A stretch of DNA of 64,000 nt from Azorinus chamasolen (GCA_963576725.1 OY755238.1:25450334-25514333); one strand, 5' to 3'; counted from the first letter of the stretch, positions 11,943 through 23,055 are shown. Numbers and translations: made by a program. The notes: generated from the sequence alone by a model not told the origin.

Positions 11943-13157
11943 ATCAATGCACATTCAGTAAATATAGAACAGAACAGAACAGAATCTTTATTAGCAATGT
12001 GTACATTAAGCACTTCATTGCATCATGTGTGTATATACAATAGTTTCATGACATATAATAGTATAGCGAACAGAACATAATAAAACATTGTCCCGCTACG
12101 GTCAATACAAGGAAAAGCGAAAAGCGAATGAACCGAAGAATATTTTAAGTCACATTATCAAGCACGTTATTGCGGAAGATAAAGGCTTCTTTAATAATTT
12201 TTGCTAAATTTACTAATACCCTTTCTCTGTGCTTTGCAACAACTGTATAAATTTAAAAACACTAGGTCTAATATAAAGCTATTTCTTAATGTATTTATTC
12301 CTAATTTCTGACAGTTGCTTACAAACCATGATAAAATGATACTCGTCCTCAACATCACTAGAATTACAAATTAAACAGGTTCTTAAATTTCTCTCTAATC
12401 TATTCACGCCGAAACGACCAGTCTGTACTCGTAATGAGTGAGAGGCCAATCGGAGTCTAGAAACAGAACATCTTATTTCAGCAGGTATATCATATAAATA
12501 ATGTTCATATACAAAATTCTCTTTAAAATTAGAATACAAATTCATTACCCTGTTATTGTCAACGTCAGTGTTCCAAGTCTGTACAAAATTATCAATAAGT
12601 CTTCTTTTGAATTCATTAAATTGTTTGAAATCTATTACAGTCTGGGACTCCCAAACATAGCCATATCCAAACTCATACAGTAAATTTCTAATGCGAGAAA
12701 CCCAGTTTATACAGCCATTATTACAATCTAATAGAGATTGTTTATAAACAACAGATATAAGCAAATTATTCGAGTTGACTATCTTACTCCAATACTTTAT
12801 TATTCTTACATATCTGTTTATGTACAAGGGATACCGACCTAGCTCACCATAAACACCAACATTACTCGTGCGCATATTTACACATAAAATAATTTTACAA
12901 AACCTAAGATGCAGCCGTTCCAGTTCTTTAGACTTTGTTAACCCCCAAATTTCACACGCATAATTGATTGTTGATCCAACAAAAGCATTAAAAAGTTGAC
13001 ACATTATTTGGGGTTTTAATTTAATGTTTTTACAATTTGCAAGTAAGACGTTCATAGCTTTCAGCCCCTTTCCTACTAAATATTCTTGATTTAAAGTAAA
13101 ACTCCCTGTATAATTAAACACCACCCCTAAGTAATCAATGCACATTCAGTAAATATA
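11943..13157 (-). mobile_element. 5'-truncated CR1/L2-like LINE insertion with 24-bp target duplication
   Basis: A 24-bp perfect direct repeat (11943-11966 and 13134-13157; begins atcaatgcacattc) flanks 1,167 bp. On the minus strand the insert ends with an aataaag signal and a tail of repeated ttctg units instead of poly(A), as is usual for CR1/L2-group non-LTR retrotransposons. Only the end of the second open frame and the 3' untranslated region are present, the outcome expected of incomplete reverse transcription. The long intact duplication and open frame suggest a fairly recent event. Confidence 0.88.
12279..13145 (-). pseudogene. C-terminal fragment of LINE ORF2 (reverse transcriptase tail)
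   Basis: The 288-codon open frame corresponds to the region after the polymerase core of a CR1/L2-like ORF2. Typical phrases are YLGVVFNYTGSF at the start, NYACEIWG (about 61-68), VYGELGRYPLY (about 98-108), and SRLRLASH with TGRFGVNRLERN before a C-terminal Cys/His cluster (C257, C260, H270, C275; CLIC...DEYHF...C). The polymerase catalytic domain and endonuclease are absent, so no activity is expected. The first four codons, including the ATG, lie inside the target-site duplication, and LINE sequence begins exactly at codon 5 in frame, so the start codon is host-derived. Stop TAG. Family assignment is by remembered motif pattern. Confidence 0.88.
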
Positions 13158-13169
13158 AAAACATATATC

Positions 13170-13256
13170 TATGGAATGGCTATGCACTATTTGAAATGTT
13201 TATTATATAATTTTTTTATATAATAAACATTTCAAATAGTGCATAGCCATTCCATA
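13170..13256. repeat. perfect 40-bp inverted repeat
   Basis: Arms at 13170-13209 and 13217-13256 are exactly complementary (tatggaatggctatgcacta ...) with a 7-nt loop. It lies 12 bases from the LINE duplication and resembles no other family in the window. Confidence 0.9.
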
Positions 13257-13489
13257 AAGGAATTATAAGAGATGGTAAAAATGACATTGCATGTCATATA
13301 TAAAACACATGTTTATAACCTCACAGTATGACACAAATAAAATTGGACCACTGCAAATTGCAATACTGATTCAATATACCAAAACAGTCTAAAAAGTATA
13401 AAAATGAAAAAAGAATAATCAACAAAGGCAAGCTAAATTACTCCGATGTTCAAAATCTACATCTGTTAAGAAAACTTAAAGATCAAAAT

Positions 13490-13715
13490 GTATGTATGAA
13501 TATCAATTAGCTGATTCGTTATAATGGCATATACTTGTTATAATGGCATACTGACACTGGAAGTGTTTCCATTGCAGATATTGTAGAATCAGGTCTATAT
13601 TCAGTGATATCATTTCTATAGGCAAACAGAGCAGACACTGATCAGACGGCTCCTACATGATCTGGATCTACTCTACTTGCAAAGGTTTAAAAATGCGTTT
13701 CATTCAAGTACATGG
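13490..13715. mobile_element. family A1 element
   Basis: Flank atgaatatcaattagctga, a small duplication of ttataatggcatat, arm gcaaacagagcagacactga, then a shortened right arm from catgatctggatctactc. One side of the apex is deleted. Confidence 0.6.
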
Positions 13716-14272
13716 ATCATATATCCGATTTAAAGCTGATATATCACTATGTTTATCATCTATGTGAGAAACATTCTTTCATCATGTACAATTTTCACTA
13801 TATTTAGCAATACTAGGTTTACTCCATAAATTAAGAGTATAACTCCGCCCTATTTGCATGGGGACTGTGTAGTACGGCTAATTTTCTCATTATTCTCGCA
13901 CCGTCGTGAGACAGACTTATTAGTAAACGTTCATTTGATTAATTTTAGCGACAGATGCACATCTGGTTAAAGTTGGCCAGTTGTACAGGTGTGATAAATA
14001 TTATACCGTGTAATTAGTTAAACTTAAATTACGCTGTACAGGTGATAAAAAGGTTATAAAGAAACCTGTAAAATATACGCACCACAAGTTCATGAAATTA
14101 GAAATATACCAAAACAAAAAACAACAACAAACAAATACTAAACCATATGCCATTATTAAAAATGTTGCTTGTATGTGGTGTAATTATTTTTACATGAATA
14201 TTTATGAGATAAGGGTTAAAGTATATGGGTACATGTACAAATGTTATACATGTAGGTCGAACCATGTATATT
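13716..14272. other. no recognised feature
   Basis: No gene, RNA or mobile element recognised. A+T-rich unique sequence. Confidence 0.45.
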
Positions 14273-14522
14273 TTAACCCTTTCCCTGTTCTGTATTTAGG
14301 TCAGATTTCAATACCTACTGAATATTCATAAAAAAAATAGTTATAAAGAAATATGGAAGGTGCAACATTGTAGACATTTTGGAAAGCAAAGAAACAGATC
14401 TATCCAATTACACTAGCAAACAGAGCAGACCCTGATCAGACGGCTCCTCTAGGAGCCGTCTGATCTGGGTCTACTCTGTTTGCAAATGCGTGAAAACACG
14501 TTTCTATGAGGGAAAGGGTTAA
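14273..14522. mobile_element. family A2 MITE (250 bp)
   Basis: Complete, TTAA to TTAA, apex ggctcctctaggagcc. The arms differ at two fixed positions (gcagaccctgatc versus gtagacccagatc). Confidence 0.9.
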
Positions 14523-14623
14523 TTTGTATAAAATAGAACCAATGAAATATTTTGAATGTACTTAAACATCTGTAGTCCCAACCTCCATTAATCAGGATAA
14601 GACAGAACTGAACTGCTACTATA

Positions 14624-14841
14624 TACAGTAAAACCTCTCTAAACCGGACGTTAAATGTAATATAAATATCGGTCTTGGAGACAGGTGGCAGCTTAATGCA
14701 GGATGAAAGTCATGCCGAAAGCTCCTCTAGGAGCTTTTTGCATGACTTCCACCCTGCATTAAGCAGCCATCTGCATTTAAGTATCTAAATTAATCGCTAC
14801 TAGAATTCTGGTTTAGAAAGTGTTTAGTACTTTTTACTGTA
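14624..14841. mobile_element. family D1 MITE
   Basis: TACAGTAAAACCTCTC to TTTTTACTGTA. Full hairpin with apex gaaagctcctctaggagc. The right terminus carries a small extra segment. Confidence 0.85.
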
Positions 14842-14930
14842 ATCAAATGTTCAATTTTAATTTTGTCCCCGTTTCGTCCGTCAGACCTAGACCCAGCCAT
14901 TACTAAGTACTGCATACACTCGTTGTAGAC

Positions 14931-15159
14931 TTAACCCTTTCATTATTGTAACTTGATACAAGAAACAACGGCATCATGAGTATTTATTAACTGAAGTTAT
15001 TAATATGGACAGAGGAATTTTTAGTATTGGTAGAAACTATAGTGTCAGATCTATTATAATTTCATAAGCAAACAGAGCATGCACTGGTCAGACGGTTCCA
15101 ACAGGGGTCTGCTCTATTTGCATAAACATGATAAGCGTTTATATGAAGAAAAGGGTTAA
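14931..15159. mobile_element. family A1 element
   Basis: TTAA-bounded. The hairpin is shortened: cagacggttccaacagggg passes directly to tctgctctatttgc. Confidence 0.75.
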
Positions 15160-15412
15160 GTTTTTTCCGTACATACGCCTATGCGAACAGAGTAGATGCA
15201 GATCAGAGGCTCCATAGTCGACTGACCAGAGCCTGTTCTGTTCTGTTTGCTTATAAAATTGATATAAATCTGACTTTACAATTTCTGCCATGGCCACATA
15301 TTCTCTTGTTCATGTGCCATTTAACTACAATCGAGTTAATAAACAGGGAAATCTAATTAATATTCATTTTGTCCTTATTTCTTACATGAATATTCACAGA
15401 GTAAAGCGTTAA
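15156..15412. mobile_element. family A1 element, opposite orientation
   Basis: Shares TTAA with the preceding copy, giving a head-to-head pair. Arms are diverged (gatcagaggctccatagtcg). Right end ttcacagagtaaagcgttaa. Confidence 0.75.
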
Positions 15413-15482
15413 ATGTACATTCCTTAATTTGATATTTTATACCCACAATCATTTTTTTCTATTTTTTTTCATTATCTTATAT

Positions 15483-15590
15483 TAACCCGATACCTGATAG
15501 AGATACTTAGGACCTGTAGGACCATTCAGATGAGGGTTCTGCTCTGTTTACCTAAGAGGTACTATAGATCTGATTATGTAGTTACACTCC
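15483..15590. mobile_element. family A fragment
   Basis: ttaacccgatacctga, then a degraded arm and gggttctgctctgtttacc to tatagatctgattatgtag; truncated. Confidence 0.5.
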
Positions 15591-15623
15591 CTTATGCATT
15601 GGCCATTGGAAAAAATCGGACAA

Positions 15624-15922
15624 TAAACCTTTTACTACAGGAATATTCATGAAAGAAATAATGACATCATGAATATTAATTTGCTGAATTTTTATAAAGA
15701 CATAAAATCGGAATTCTTTATCAAGAAACAAACTGTAGCACCACCGAATGTATATTATATCATAAGCAAATAGAGCAGACCCTGATATAGCAGCCATCTG
15801 ATCTGGGTTTACTCTGTTTGCAAATGTGAAAAGGCTTTCATATGAAGGAAAAGAGATGTCTGCCCATTGGTCTACTCTGTTTGCAAATGCGTCAAAAACG
15901 CTTTTATCAGTGAAATGGTTAA
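15624..15922. mobile_element. family A1 element with duplicated right end
   Basis: One A element to about 15856, followed directly by a second partial right half (ggtctactctgtttgcaaat, gcgtcaaaaacgc) ending aaatggttaa. Confidence 0.6.
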
Positions 15923-16152
15923 AAGTAAAAGCATCGCATGATACGCTCGATAAGTTCATAAACACAGAAGATTTATCCAATTTGATAAAACAACATCATA
16001 TTCGTTCATATCTCACTATAAAGAGAGTTTTAATGAGATTTATCCTATAAGCTGATCGATTATACTTTTTAAGATAAAGCGTAATGCAATGAATCTTGAT
16101 AAGATGGATACCTTGATAACTCTTTGAATGACAAGGGCAAATTTGTAATCAT

Positions 16153-16300
16153 GTTTGCTAACAGTTCGGATCCAGATGGGACACCGGCTAACTCGGCGTC
16201 TCACCAGGATCGAAACTGTTTGATATTATGAGTGTGGCCTTTTCTTTATAGATAAATAAGACGAATTTTAAAAAATGAAACATGAAGCAGATGGCACGTT
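16153..16300. mobile_element. family E3 fragment
   Basis: Hairpin cggatccagatgggacacc / gctaactcggcgtctcacca, tail gaaactgtttgatattatga. E3 copies carry this tail and often a later cagacga phrase. Confidence 0.6.
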
Positions 16301-16505
16301 TTATAGACAACAATACATACTGTATCAGCTGGGACTTGAAAACAGACCTGTAAAAGTAGACCAAGACCAACCATCGTGTCCAGGGGTCTACACTGTTGAA
16401 GTTATACCAGCATTAACATTGTAAATTATTCTAATACGCTAACAGAATTCATCATGATCGGAAAGGTTCTCTAGGGTGGTCAATAAATAAAACAAAAATG
16501 TGACC

Positions 16506-17122
16506 TTAACACTTCTCTTGCTGAATTTTAAAGTACATTTCTTCTTCTTTACCCATGCCCTGTGGTATAATTACATATATCTTCACTGTGTACAATTATT
16601 TCTCTGTGCAATCACTGCTGTGGAGTGCACTGATTTCACAATCAACTTGTAAATAGTGCAGACCCAGATGAGACAGCTCCTGCAGGAGCTGTCTCATCTG
16701 GGTCTTCACTATTTACAGGTAGGTATATTGACGTGTACTCCTGCAGGAGCTGTCTCATCTGGGTCTTCACTATTTACAGGTAGGTATATTGACGTGTACT
16801 CCTGCAGGAGCTGTCTCATCTGGGTCTTCACTATTTACAGGTAGGTATATTGACGTGTACTCCTGCAGGAGCTGTCTCATCTGGGTCTGCACTATTTACA
16901 GGTAGGTATATTGACGTGTACTCCTGCAGGAGCTGTCTCATCTGGGTCTTCACTATTTACAGGTAGGTATATTGATGTGTACTCCTGCAGGAGCTGTCTC
17001 ATCTGGGTCTTCACTATTTACAGGTAGGTATATTGACGTGTACTCCTGCAGGAGCTGTCTCATCTGGGTCTTCACTATTTACAGGTAGGTATATTGACGT
17101 GAAAATCAAACTAAGGGTTGAC
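16506..17122. mobile_element. family C element with amplified hairpin arm
   Basis: TTAA start at 16506, normal C unique block and left arm (gtgcagacccagatgagaca). The right arm plus terminal segment is repeated seven times before a decayed end (actaagggttgaca). Confidence 0.85.
16677..17101. repeat. seven 61-bp tandem repeats inside element C
   Basis: Units begin at tgcaggagctgtctcatctg at 16681, 16742, 16803, 16864, 16925, 16986 and 17047, each ending gtatattgacgtgtactcc. They are nearly identical (one c/g and one c/t difference seen). Confidence 0.97.
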
Positions 17123-17225
17123 ACTTTCCATCATATAAAAGCATTTTCACGCATTAGCATAAAGAGTAGACCCAGATCAGACGGCTTCTATAGGAGTTTT
17201 CTGATCCAGGTCATCTCTGTTTACT
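17118..17225. mobile_element. family A fragment
   Basis: catcatataaaagcattttc, arm agagtagacccagatcagac, apex ggcttctataggag, then a short duplication of ctgatccaggtcat. Confidence 0.6.
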
Positions 17226-17252
17226 GATCCAGGTCATATCTATGGGGTAAAG

Positions 17253-17455
17253 GTTTACCCCATTCGCTGCCAATGGCGGATCTATGTTTACCCATACCAA
17301 TAGTTTTGCTCCAGACGAGATGCTGAGTAACATGGCGTCTCATCAGGATCTACACTGTTTGATAATGTGATTTTATAAATGATTATGAAACAAAGAAAAT
17401 TTCAAAATTATAAATTGAATCAGACGACAAAGTTTGCAGACGATAATACTGAACC
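17253..17455. mobile_element. family E3 MITE
   Basis: tttaccccattcgctgccaa to tttgcagacgataatactga. Hairpin gctccagacgagatgctgag / taacatggcgtctcatcagg, with A in one arm and T in the other at the conserved mismatch. Confidence 0.7.
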
Positions 17456-17653
17456 CATTCCCTCATATTGACGACTTTTGACGACTCTGTAAATGTAACT
17501 TTATGAAACCATGGTGATAAATAGAGCATTTGCTCCTATAGGACAGTTCCTTTAGGAGCTTTCTGCATGACTTTCACCCTGCATTAAGCTGCCACCTGTC
17601 TAAAAAGAATATACATGTAAATACTTCTCTACTAGAATTTCGGTTTAGAGGGC
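17452..17653. mobile_element. chimeric B/D element
   Basis: The left part is family B (cccattccctcatattgacg to aatagagcatttgctcctat). At the apex the sequence switches to family D (ttaggagctttctgcatgac) and continues to the D terminus ggctttcactgtaa. Neither missing half is nearby. Confidence 0.85.
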
Positions 17654-17849
17654 TTTCACTGTAATTTGCTTTTATTCTAAATTTGTTTACAAGTTTGAGG
17701 GGCACGTCAGTCGCCTGGTCGGTATTTTCAGCCTCGTGGCATTACCAGCAGTGTTTATACGTCTTTAATTTCAGAATAAACAAACAGTAATTGATACAGT
17801 AGATTACAAGGATAAAACCAGGACTATCAGACGATAATCTCACGTAGAA

Positions 17850-18100
17850 AAACTTATCAACTCTTCCCTCCCGTTAGCCTTCTCCATGTTGAGCAATTTT
17901 ATCGTCTGTTTAGTTCTTTGTCGTCTGCTATCATTGCTGTTGCTCCATGTATCCCCCTTCCAATTTGTTTTTTCTACAAAAGCACACATCTCATGTAAAA
18001 GCACGTTTGGTGCCGATGAGATGCCGAGTTACTCGGCGTCACATCTCGACCCGAACTACTTGTACGGGTAATCATAAATATGTTGCTAGCATGCTAAGAG
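17850..18100. mobile_element. family E1 element
   Basis: Contains atcgtctgtttagttctttg, tcgtctgctatc, then hairpin gatgagatgccgagttactc and ggcgtcacatctcgaccc. The ends are decayed. Confidence 0.6.
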
Positions 18101-18220
18101 TCGATCTTTTAAAATAAATATTCTTCACTGTTTTCGTAATGCAGCTTTAGCGTTGGGTAGCGTATGACAGTTACTGTGCGAGCCCCCTTGGATCCAGAGT
18201 TTACTCCTTAGATACGCATT

Positions 18221-18471
18221 TTAACCCATTCCCTGTCCAATATTCATGTAAGAAATAAGGACACCATGGATATTAATAAGATTAATATCTATAATGGCAT
18301 ATGAACGCATGGACTTTTGGAACAGGCAGAAACTCTAGAATCAGATCTATAATAATTTCACAAGCAAACAGAGCAGACCCTGATCAGACGGCTCCTCTAG
18401 GAGCCGTCTGATCTGGGTCTACTCTGTTTGCAAATGCGTGAAAAAGTGTTTGTATGAAGGAAAGGGTTTAA
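18221..18471. mobile_element. family A1 MITE
   Basis: Complete, TTAA to TTAA. Well-paired hairpin with apex ggctcctctaggagcc and the two fixed arm differences. Confidence 0.85.
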
Positions 18472-18683
18472 CGCTTTTGCAAACTGTGTAGACCGAGATC
18501 AGACATGGTCTGAAGAAGTCGTCAGACCAGGATCTGCTCTGTCTACTTCTGAAATTTGTTAAACAAATTATATCTGATGTGTATACCAGTACCAACACGT
18601 TTCTTGTTTTTATACTTTATTGAGCTAATTTATATTCATACATACATTATTTCTTACATGAATAGTTTTCAGTAGAGAGTTAA
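18468..18683. mobile_element. family A1 element, opposite orientation
   Basis: Starts at the TTAA that ends the previous copy. Apex rearranged (cagacatggtctgaagaagt). Right end cagtagagagttaa. Confidence 0.7.
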
Positions 18684-18988
18684 GAAAACTTTAAGAAAAA
18701 CTTGAACGATTAAGAAGTATATATCACTTGCATTAGATCAGAATCCAAGCATACATCATAATTATTCATAATATATTTTTGTGATTTGTTTTACCAAACA
18801 AATCATGTATGTCATGTATACATGTAATAAGATATGTCTTTAGCGACCGTGTAATGTATAAATATGGAGGTCGATAAAAGCAAGTGGTTGATTAAAGCAC
18901 ATATAGATCTAGCCAGTTCAGACCATACAAAGAAAGTGGCTTACAAAATATAAATATCCAGATCCTACCATTGGTTCTTTTTCTCCCA

Positions 18989-19235
18989 TTAACCCTTTCC
19001 CTGTTCTATATTTAGTCCAAATGTTGATACCTACTGATCATTCATGGACAAAACAGTTATAATAAAATATTGAAGGTGGAACATTGTAGACATTTTAGAA
19101 AGTAAAACAGATCTATCAAATTCTATTAGCAAACAGAGCAGACCCTGATAAGACGGCTCCTCTAGGAGCCGTCTGATCTGGATCTTCTCTGTTTGCAAAT
19201 GCGTGAACACATGTTTATATGAGGGAATGGGTTAA
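18989..19235. mobile_element. family A2 MITE
   Basis: Complete, TTAA to TTAA (cattaaccctttccctgttc; gagggaatgggttaa). Confidence 0.85.
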
Positions 19236-19394
19236 ACCTAAAGCGTCAACAACGCCTTAGGTACAAATATACAGACGTCTATAGATGGCCTTTCAATAGC
19301 ATCTATTTTCATATGTACAAGGGTGCTACAAAAACAGGGGAACAGTTGGGTTAATGATCAGAAATAGTCTGCAGATTTACAACTCTATTTCTAA

Positions 19395-19555
19395 AAAAAA
19401 CCCAACTTGAGCATAAATTTATGCAGCTTTAATGCAGGTCAAAAGTAATTCAGAAAGCACCTGGAGAAGCTTTAACAATATTTCGTCCTTCATTTAGCTG
19501 CCGCCTGTCTGGAAAAAAACACAACAGAATTAGACCTAATTTCAATGGTCGCATC
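19395..19555. mobile_element. degraded family D element
   Basis: tgcagctttaatgcaggtc, cagaaagcacctggagaagc, ttcgtccttcatttagctg, cgcctgtct. Termini not found. Confidence 0.5.
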
Positions 19556-19605
19556 TAAGTCATAGATGCAAACTGACTCTCTGAGTACAGTTTCGAAAAG
19601 ACATT

Positions 19606-19814
19606 TACAGTAAAGCCTCTCTATACAGCCACTAAATTGTGTTCATTAGTTGGTATTTAGGGCAGGTGGCTGCTTAAAGCAAGGTGAAAAGTTTTAAAAC
19701 AGAACGCTCCCAGAGCGTTCTGTTTTACTTTTCACCTTGCTTTAAGCAGCCACCTGCCTTTAACACAAACTACTTGATGTAATTTAGTGGCCGTTATAGA
19801 GATGTTTTACTGTA
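19606..19814. mobile_element. family H MITE
   Basis: Family H description: D-like termini (TACAGTAAAGCC...GTTTTACTGTA) but different arms, next to ccactaaatt, with gctgcttaaagcaaggtg and apex gaacgctcccagagcgttc. Complete. Confidence 0.85.
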
Positions 19815-19891
19815 AATATAAGAGAGAAAAATATGAGAGCTGTAGAGGGCGACGATTGCGGCAGGCAAAAACTACCGAGCGTGCAAAGAGA

Positions 19892-20105
19892 TAAACCAGT
19901 TTGGATCCTGTTGATACTACCCGATATTTCTCGGCAATACAGTAGGATTTGCCTATAGCTACTGGTGATACAATCTATATGGTGGTCAATAAGAGCAGAT
20001 GGGTGTTTAATACAGGACGAAAGTTGTACAGAAAGCTCCGCTAGGAGCTTTCGACATATTTTTTGTCCTGTATCAAATTATCGCCTGTCTTAACCACCAC
20101 ACCAG
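19892..20105. mobile_element. degraded E and D elements
   Basis: 19892-19955 holds a broken E hairpin (ccagtttggatcctgttga). 19975-20105 holds a D hairpin (agaaagctccgctaggagct, ttcgacata) whose outer ends are unclear. Confidence 0.5.
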
Positions 20106-20661
20106 CCTCACGAATTAGATCTAGTAGACGATAGAGCATACTTATCAATATTGACAATATGTTAAAGGCGTAACCCTGTACTCCATAAATACGCTAATTG
20201 TCTCCATTTTGTAAGTTTCCATTGCTCAAACAGCTTATTTGATAGGTGTCAAACATGCCCACTGGTTCAGTGTACTAAAAGTACGAGCCACGCCAATAAC
20301 GCACTTTTACCAAAGCACATGCAACGTGTTCGTGGGTCTTTTAATTAATCACTGAAAAACGAAGCTAGCACGCACGCTCGTGCACATTTTGGGGTAGATT
20401 CAATCAGATTTCTGTAAACAAATAATTCCTAAAAACGACACGTGGTGAAATCGATAAGTACTGACAAATTATTTTTATTATCTTCTTACATAAACATCCT
20501 CGATGGCGAATACCCAGATAGTTCCCGGCTCTCGCATAAAATATATGTGCGATGATGGAAATAAGGCCAAGCAAATTATACAGTACAGAGCGTGTTTCTA
20601 AATCTCTTTCTCGCGAGACAAATTCAATGTAATATAAGGATACAGCCGCTATAGAAGAGTT
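20106..20661. other. no recognised feature
   Basis: No gene or mobile element recognised in this stretch. Confidence 0.45.
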
Positions 20662-21030
20662 TTAACCCATTCACTTCCGCCATCCCATTAACCAATTCCT
20701 TCACACTGATGCATTTTAACGCCTATATAAATATACCTTTTAAAACCATTGTGATAAATAGAGCATTTGCTCCATAAGAGCAAATGCTCTATTTTTCACA
20801 TTGGTTTAAAAACTATACAAATCTAAGTTTCCGTTTTTCTATTAAACGCTCCTTTTAAGTAGATTTATTCAAAAGAGGTTGCAATTGAAAATAGCCTATG
20901 AGGGAATGAATTCAGTGAGCGTATGCAAACATTTATCTAGATGGAAATGTTAGGTCCTGATGAGACACCGAGGTGCTCGGCGTCTCATCTGGGTCGAGGT
21001 TGTTTGCACTGCGAGTGCGGTTGCGGTTAT
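20662..21030. mobile_element. family E element split by family B
   Basis: ttaacccattcacttccgcc is followed by the B insert, then gtgagcgtatgcaaac, a good E hairpin (cctgatgagacaccgaggtg / ctcggcgtctcatctggg) and a short tail. Confidence 0.65.
20688..20912. mobile_element. family B MITE nested in E
   Basis: Left TTAA at 20688. Apex gctccataagagc. The right end has decayed to gggaatgaattca. Confidence 0.75.
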
Positions 21031-21170
21031 CAACTCAAATCAACTCAAATCAACTCAAATAATTTATTGCATTAAACACATAATTATACATATGCTTATA
21101 GCACACCAGTATATAGGCAGTAGACAAATGGATTTACAAAGAGCTTAAGATAAGGATGAAAAAGATAAGG
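21031..21170 (-). mobile_element. retroelement 3' end (minus strand)
   Basis: Read on the minus strand this gives aataaattatttgagttga followed by repeated ttgagttgat units, like the microsatellite-tailed 3' ends of LINEs. No coding part remains. Confidence 0.55.
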
Positions 21171-21420
21171 TTAAATCTGTCCCTGTTCTGTGTTTATTCC
21201 AAATGTTGATACCTACTGAATATTCATGGACAAAATAGTTATAATGAAATATGGACGGTGTAACATTGTAGTGATTTTAGAAAGTAAAGATGCATATCTA
21301 TCACATTCTATTAGCAAACAGAGCAGACCCTGATCAGACGGCTACTTTAGGAGCCGTCTGATCTTGGTCTACTCTGTTTGCAAATGCTTGAAAACACGTT
21401 TATATGAAGGAAAGGGTTAA
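21171..21420. mobile_element. family A2 MITE (250 bp)
   Basis: Complete, TTAA to TTAA. One apex base change (ggctactttaggagcc). Confidence 0.88.
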
Positions 21421-21499
21421 ACTTGTCGCCAAGTTAGTTGCAGGTAACATTTCTTGTAACAGACAAACAATTTTTCATATAACTATACATGTGGGCTAC

Positions 21500-21772
21500 T
21501 AACAGACGCTGCGCGTACAAATAATATTTGTCGTCTGCAAATTTTCTCATCTGATTCAATTTGTTCGTTTGCATTTAAGTAATTGATAATTAATATTTAT
21601 GCAAGAAATAATTAGATCTACATCATAATTATTAATTGGCTCATTTTTCTTAATAAATATAATATATAAAGTTTATAACACATAATTGTTTTGACTAGAG
21701 CAGAAACTGCAGACTCCAATCTATATAATTTCATAAGCAAAAAGAGCAGATCCTTATCATATAGGAGTCGTG
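21500..21772. mobile_element. E fragment followed by half A element
   Basis: E-like aatatttgtcgtctgcaaat, then the A1 left half running to gagcagatccttatcatata, where it stops inside the hairpin. Confidence 0.5.
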
Positions 21773-21800
21773 TATTGTCGTCTGTTTCAATTTTCAGTTT

Positions 21801-22050
21801 TTAACCCTTCGCTTGCTATTCACATCAATATACCTACCTGTAAATAGTGCAGACCCAGATGAGACAGCTCCTGCAGGAGCTGTCTCATCAGGGTCTGCAC
21901 TATTTACAAGTTGATTGTGCAACCAGTGCACTCCACAGCAGTGATTGCACAGCGATATACTTGTACACCGTGAAAATATATGTAATTATACAACAGGACA
22001 TGGGTAAAGAAGGAGAAATGTATTTTAAAATTCAGCAAGAGAAGGGTTAA
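21801..22050. mobile_element. family C MITE (250 bp)
   Basis: Complete, TTAA to TTAA, apex gacagctcctgcaggagc. An open frame of about 63 codons from the ATG in the left arm ends on the TAA of the terminal TTAA. Confidence 0.92.
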
Positions 22051-22335
22051 TTTTCTGCTTTAAAAACATAAGAACAGTGTCCAACATCTTGGGTTAGTCG
22101 ATCCAATCTGTTTGCCAAGGCAACTAAAACTTCGCCGAAATACTTAAAATGTCCTCCTTCATTGTTTAACATTTGAGAAACATACTAAACTATTAAACAT
22201 TCATTCAAATGAAACCAGATTTATGATTAAACTAATGCAAATCTATAGTAAGCAAGTTTTGTAGGGTTTTACATCGAAAAATGTTCATGGAAAGTTTGTT
22301 TTTAAATTCCATTACTACGCATTTAAACACCTTTT

Positions 22336-22585
22336 TTAACCCTTCGCTCGCTATTCACGTCAATAAACGAATCTGTAAATAGTGAAGACCCAGATGAGAC
22401 AGCTCCTTCAGGAGCTGTCTCATCGGGGTCTGTACTATTTACAAGTTGATTGTGCAACCAGCGCACTCCACAGTAGTGATTGCACAACGAAATACTTGTA
22501 CACAGTGAAGATATATGTAATTATACAACAGGGCATGGGTAAAGAAGGAGAAATGTATTTTAAAATTCAGCAAGACAAGGGTTAA
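22336..22585. mobile_element. family C MITE (250 bp)
   Basis: Complete and the same length as the copy 535 bp to its left, in the same orientation. Apex gctccttcaggagc. Confidence 0.92.
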
Positions 22586-22639
22586 CCATGAGTGAAATAA
22601 GATCAAATATAGAGTCCCTCTGATGAGCCTCTGCTTAAT

Positions 22640-23055
22640 GATATAGAATAAAATAGATCTTCGGTTTCTGTCGTGGCAAACGCTCCCTTATTAATATTCC
22701 ATTTAACATCTAATTAATATTCATGATATCATTATTTCTTACATGAATATTTAAGGAATAATTGGTTAATATACTTTTATCAAAGTTTGAAAATAATTTA
22801 AATATAAATGCATTTTGATAAACATAAAAGACGACATAACCTTGAGAACATAACCAGACGACAAATGTTACAGACGAAAGTCACATGCATTCCCCTATTT
22901 CGCTGCCATTGTCGCATCTATGATTCCTTATACAAAAAGTTTTGATCCAGAGGAGTAACTCGGGGGATCATGAGGATCAAAACTGTTTGCTACTGTGTTT
23001 AAGAAAATTTATAGCAGACGAGAAAATTGCAGAAACAATATTCAACTGCGAAAGA
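22640..23055. mobile_element. half A element and degraded E3 element
   Basis: 22640-22770 is an A1 right flank (ctaattaatattcatgatat ... acatgaatatttaagg). 22885-23055 is an E3 with a shortened apex (gatccagaggagtaactcgg) and tail gtttgctactgtg. Confidence 0.55.

Noticed and set aside
15582..15980. 132-codon minus-strand frame
   Set aside because: It reads through a family A element. Similar peptides (FANRVDPDQ types) recur wherever A elements occur in that frame.
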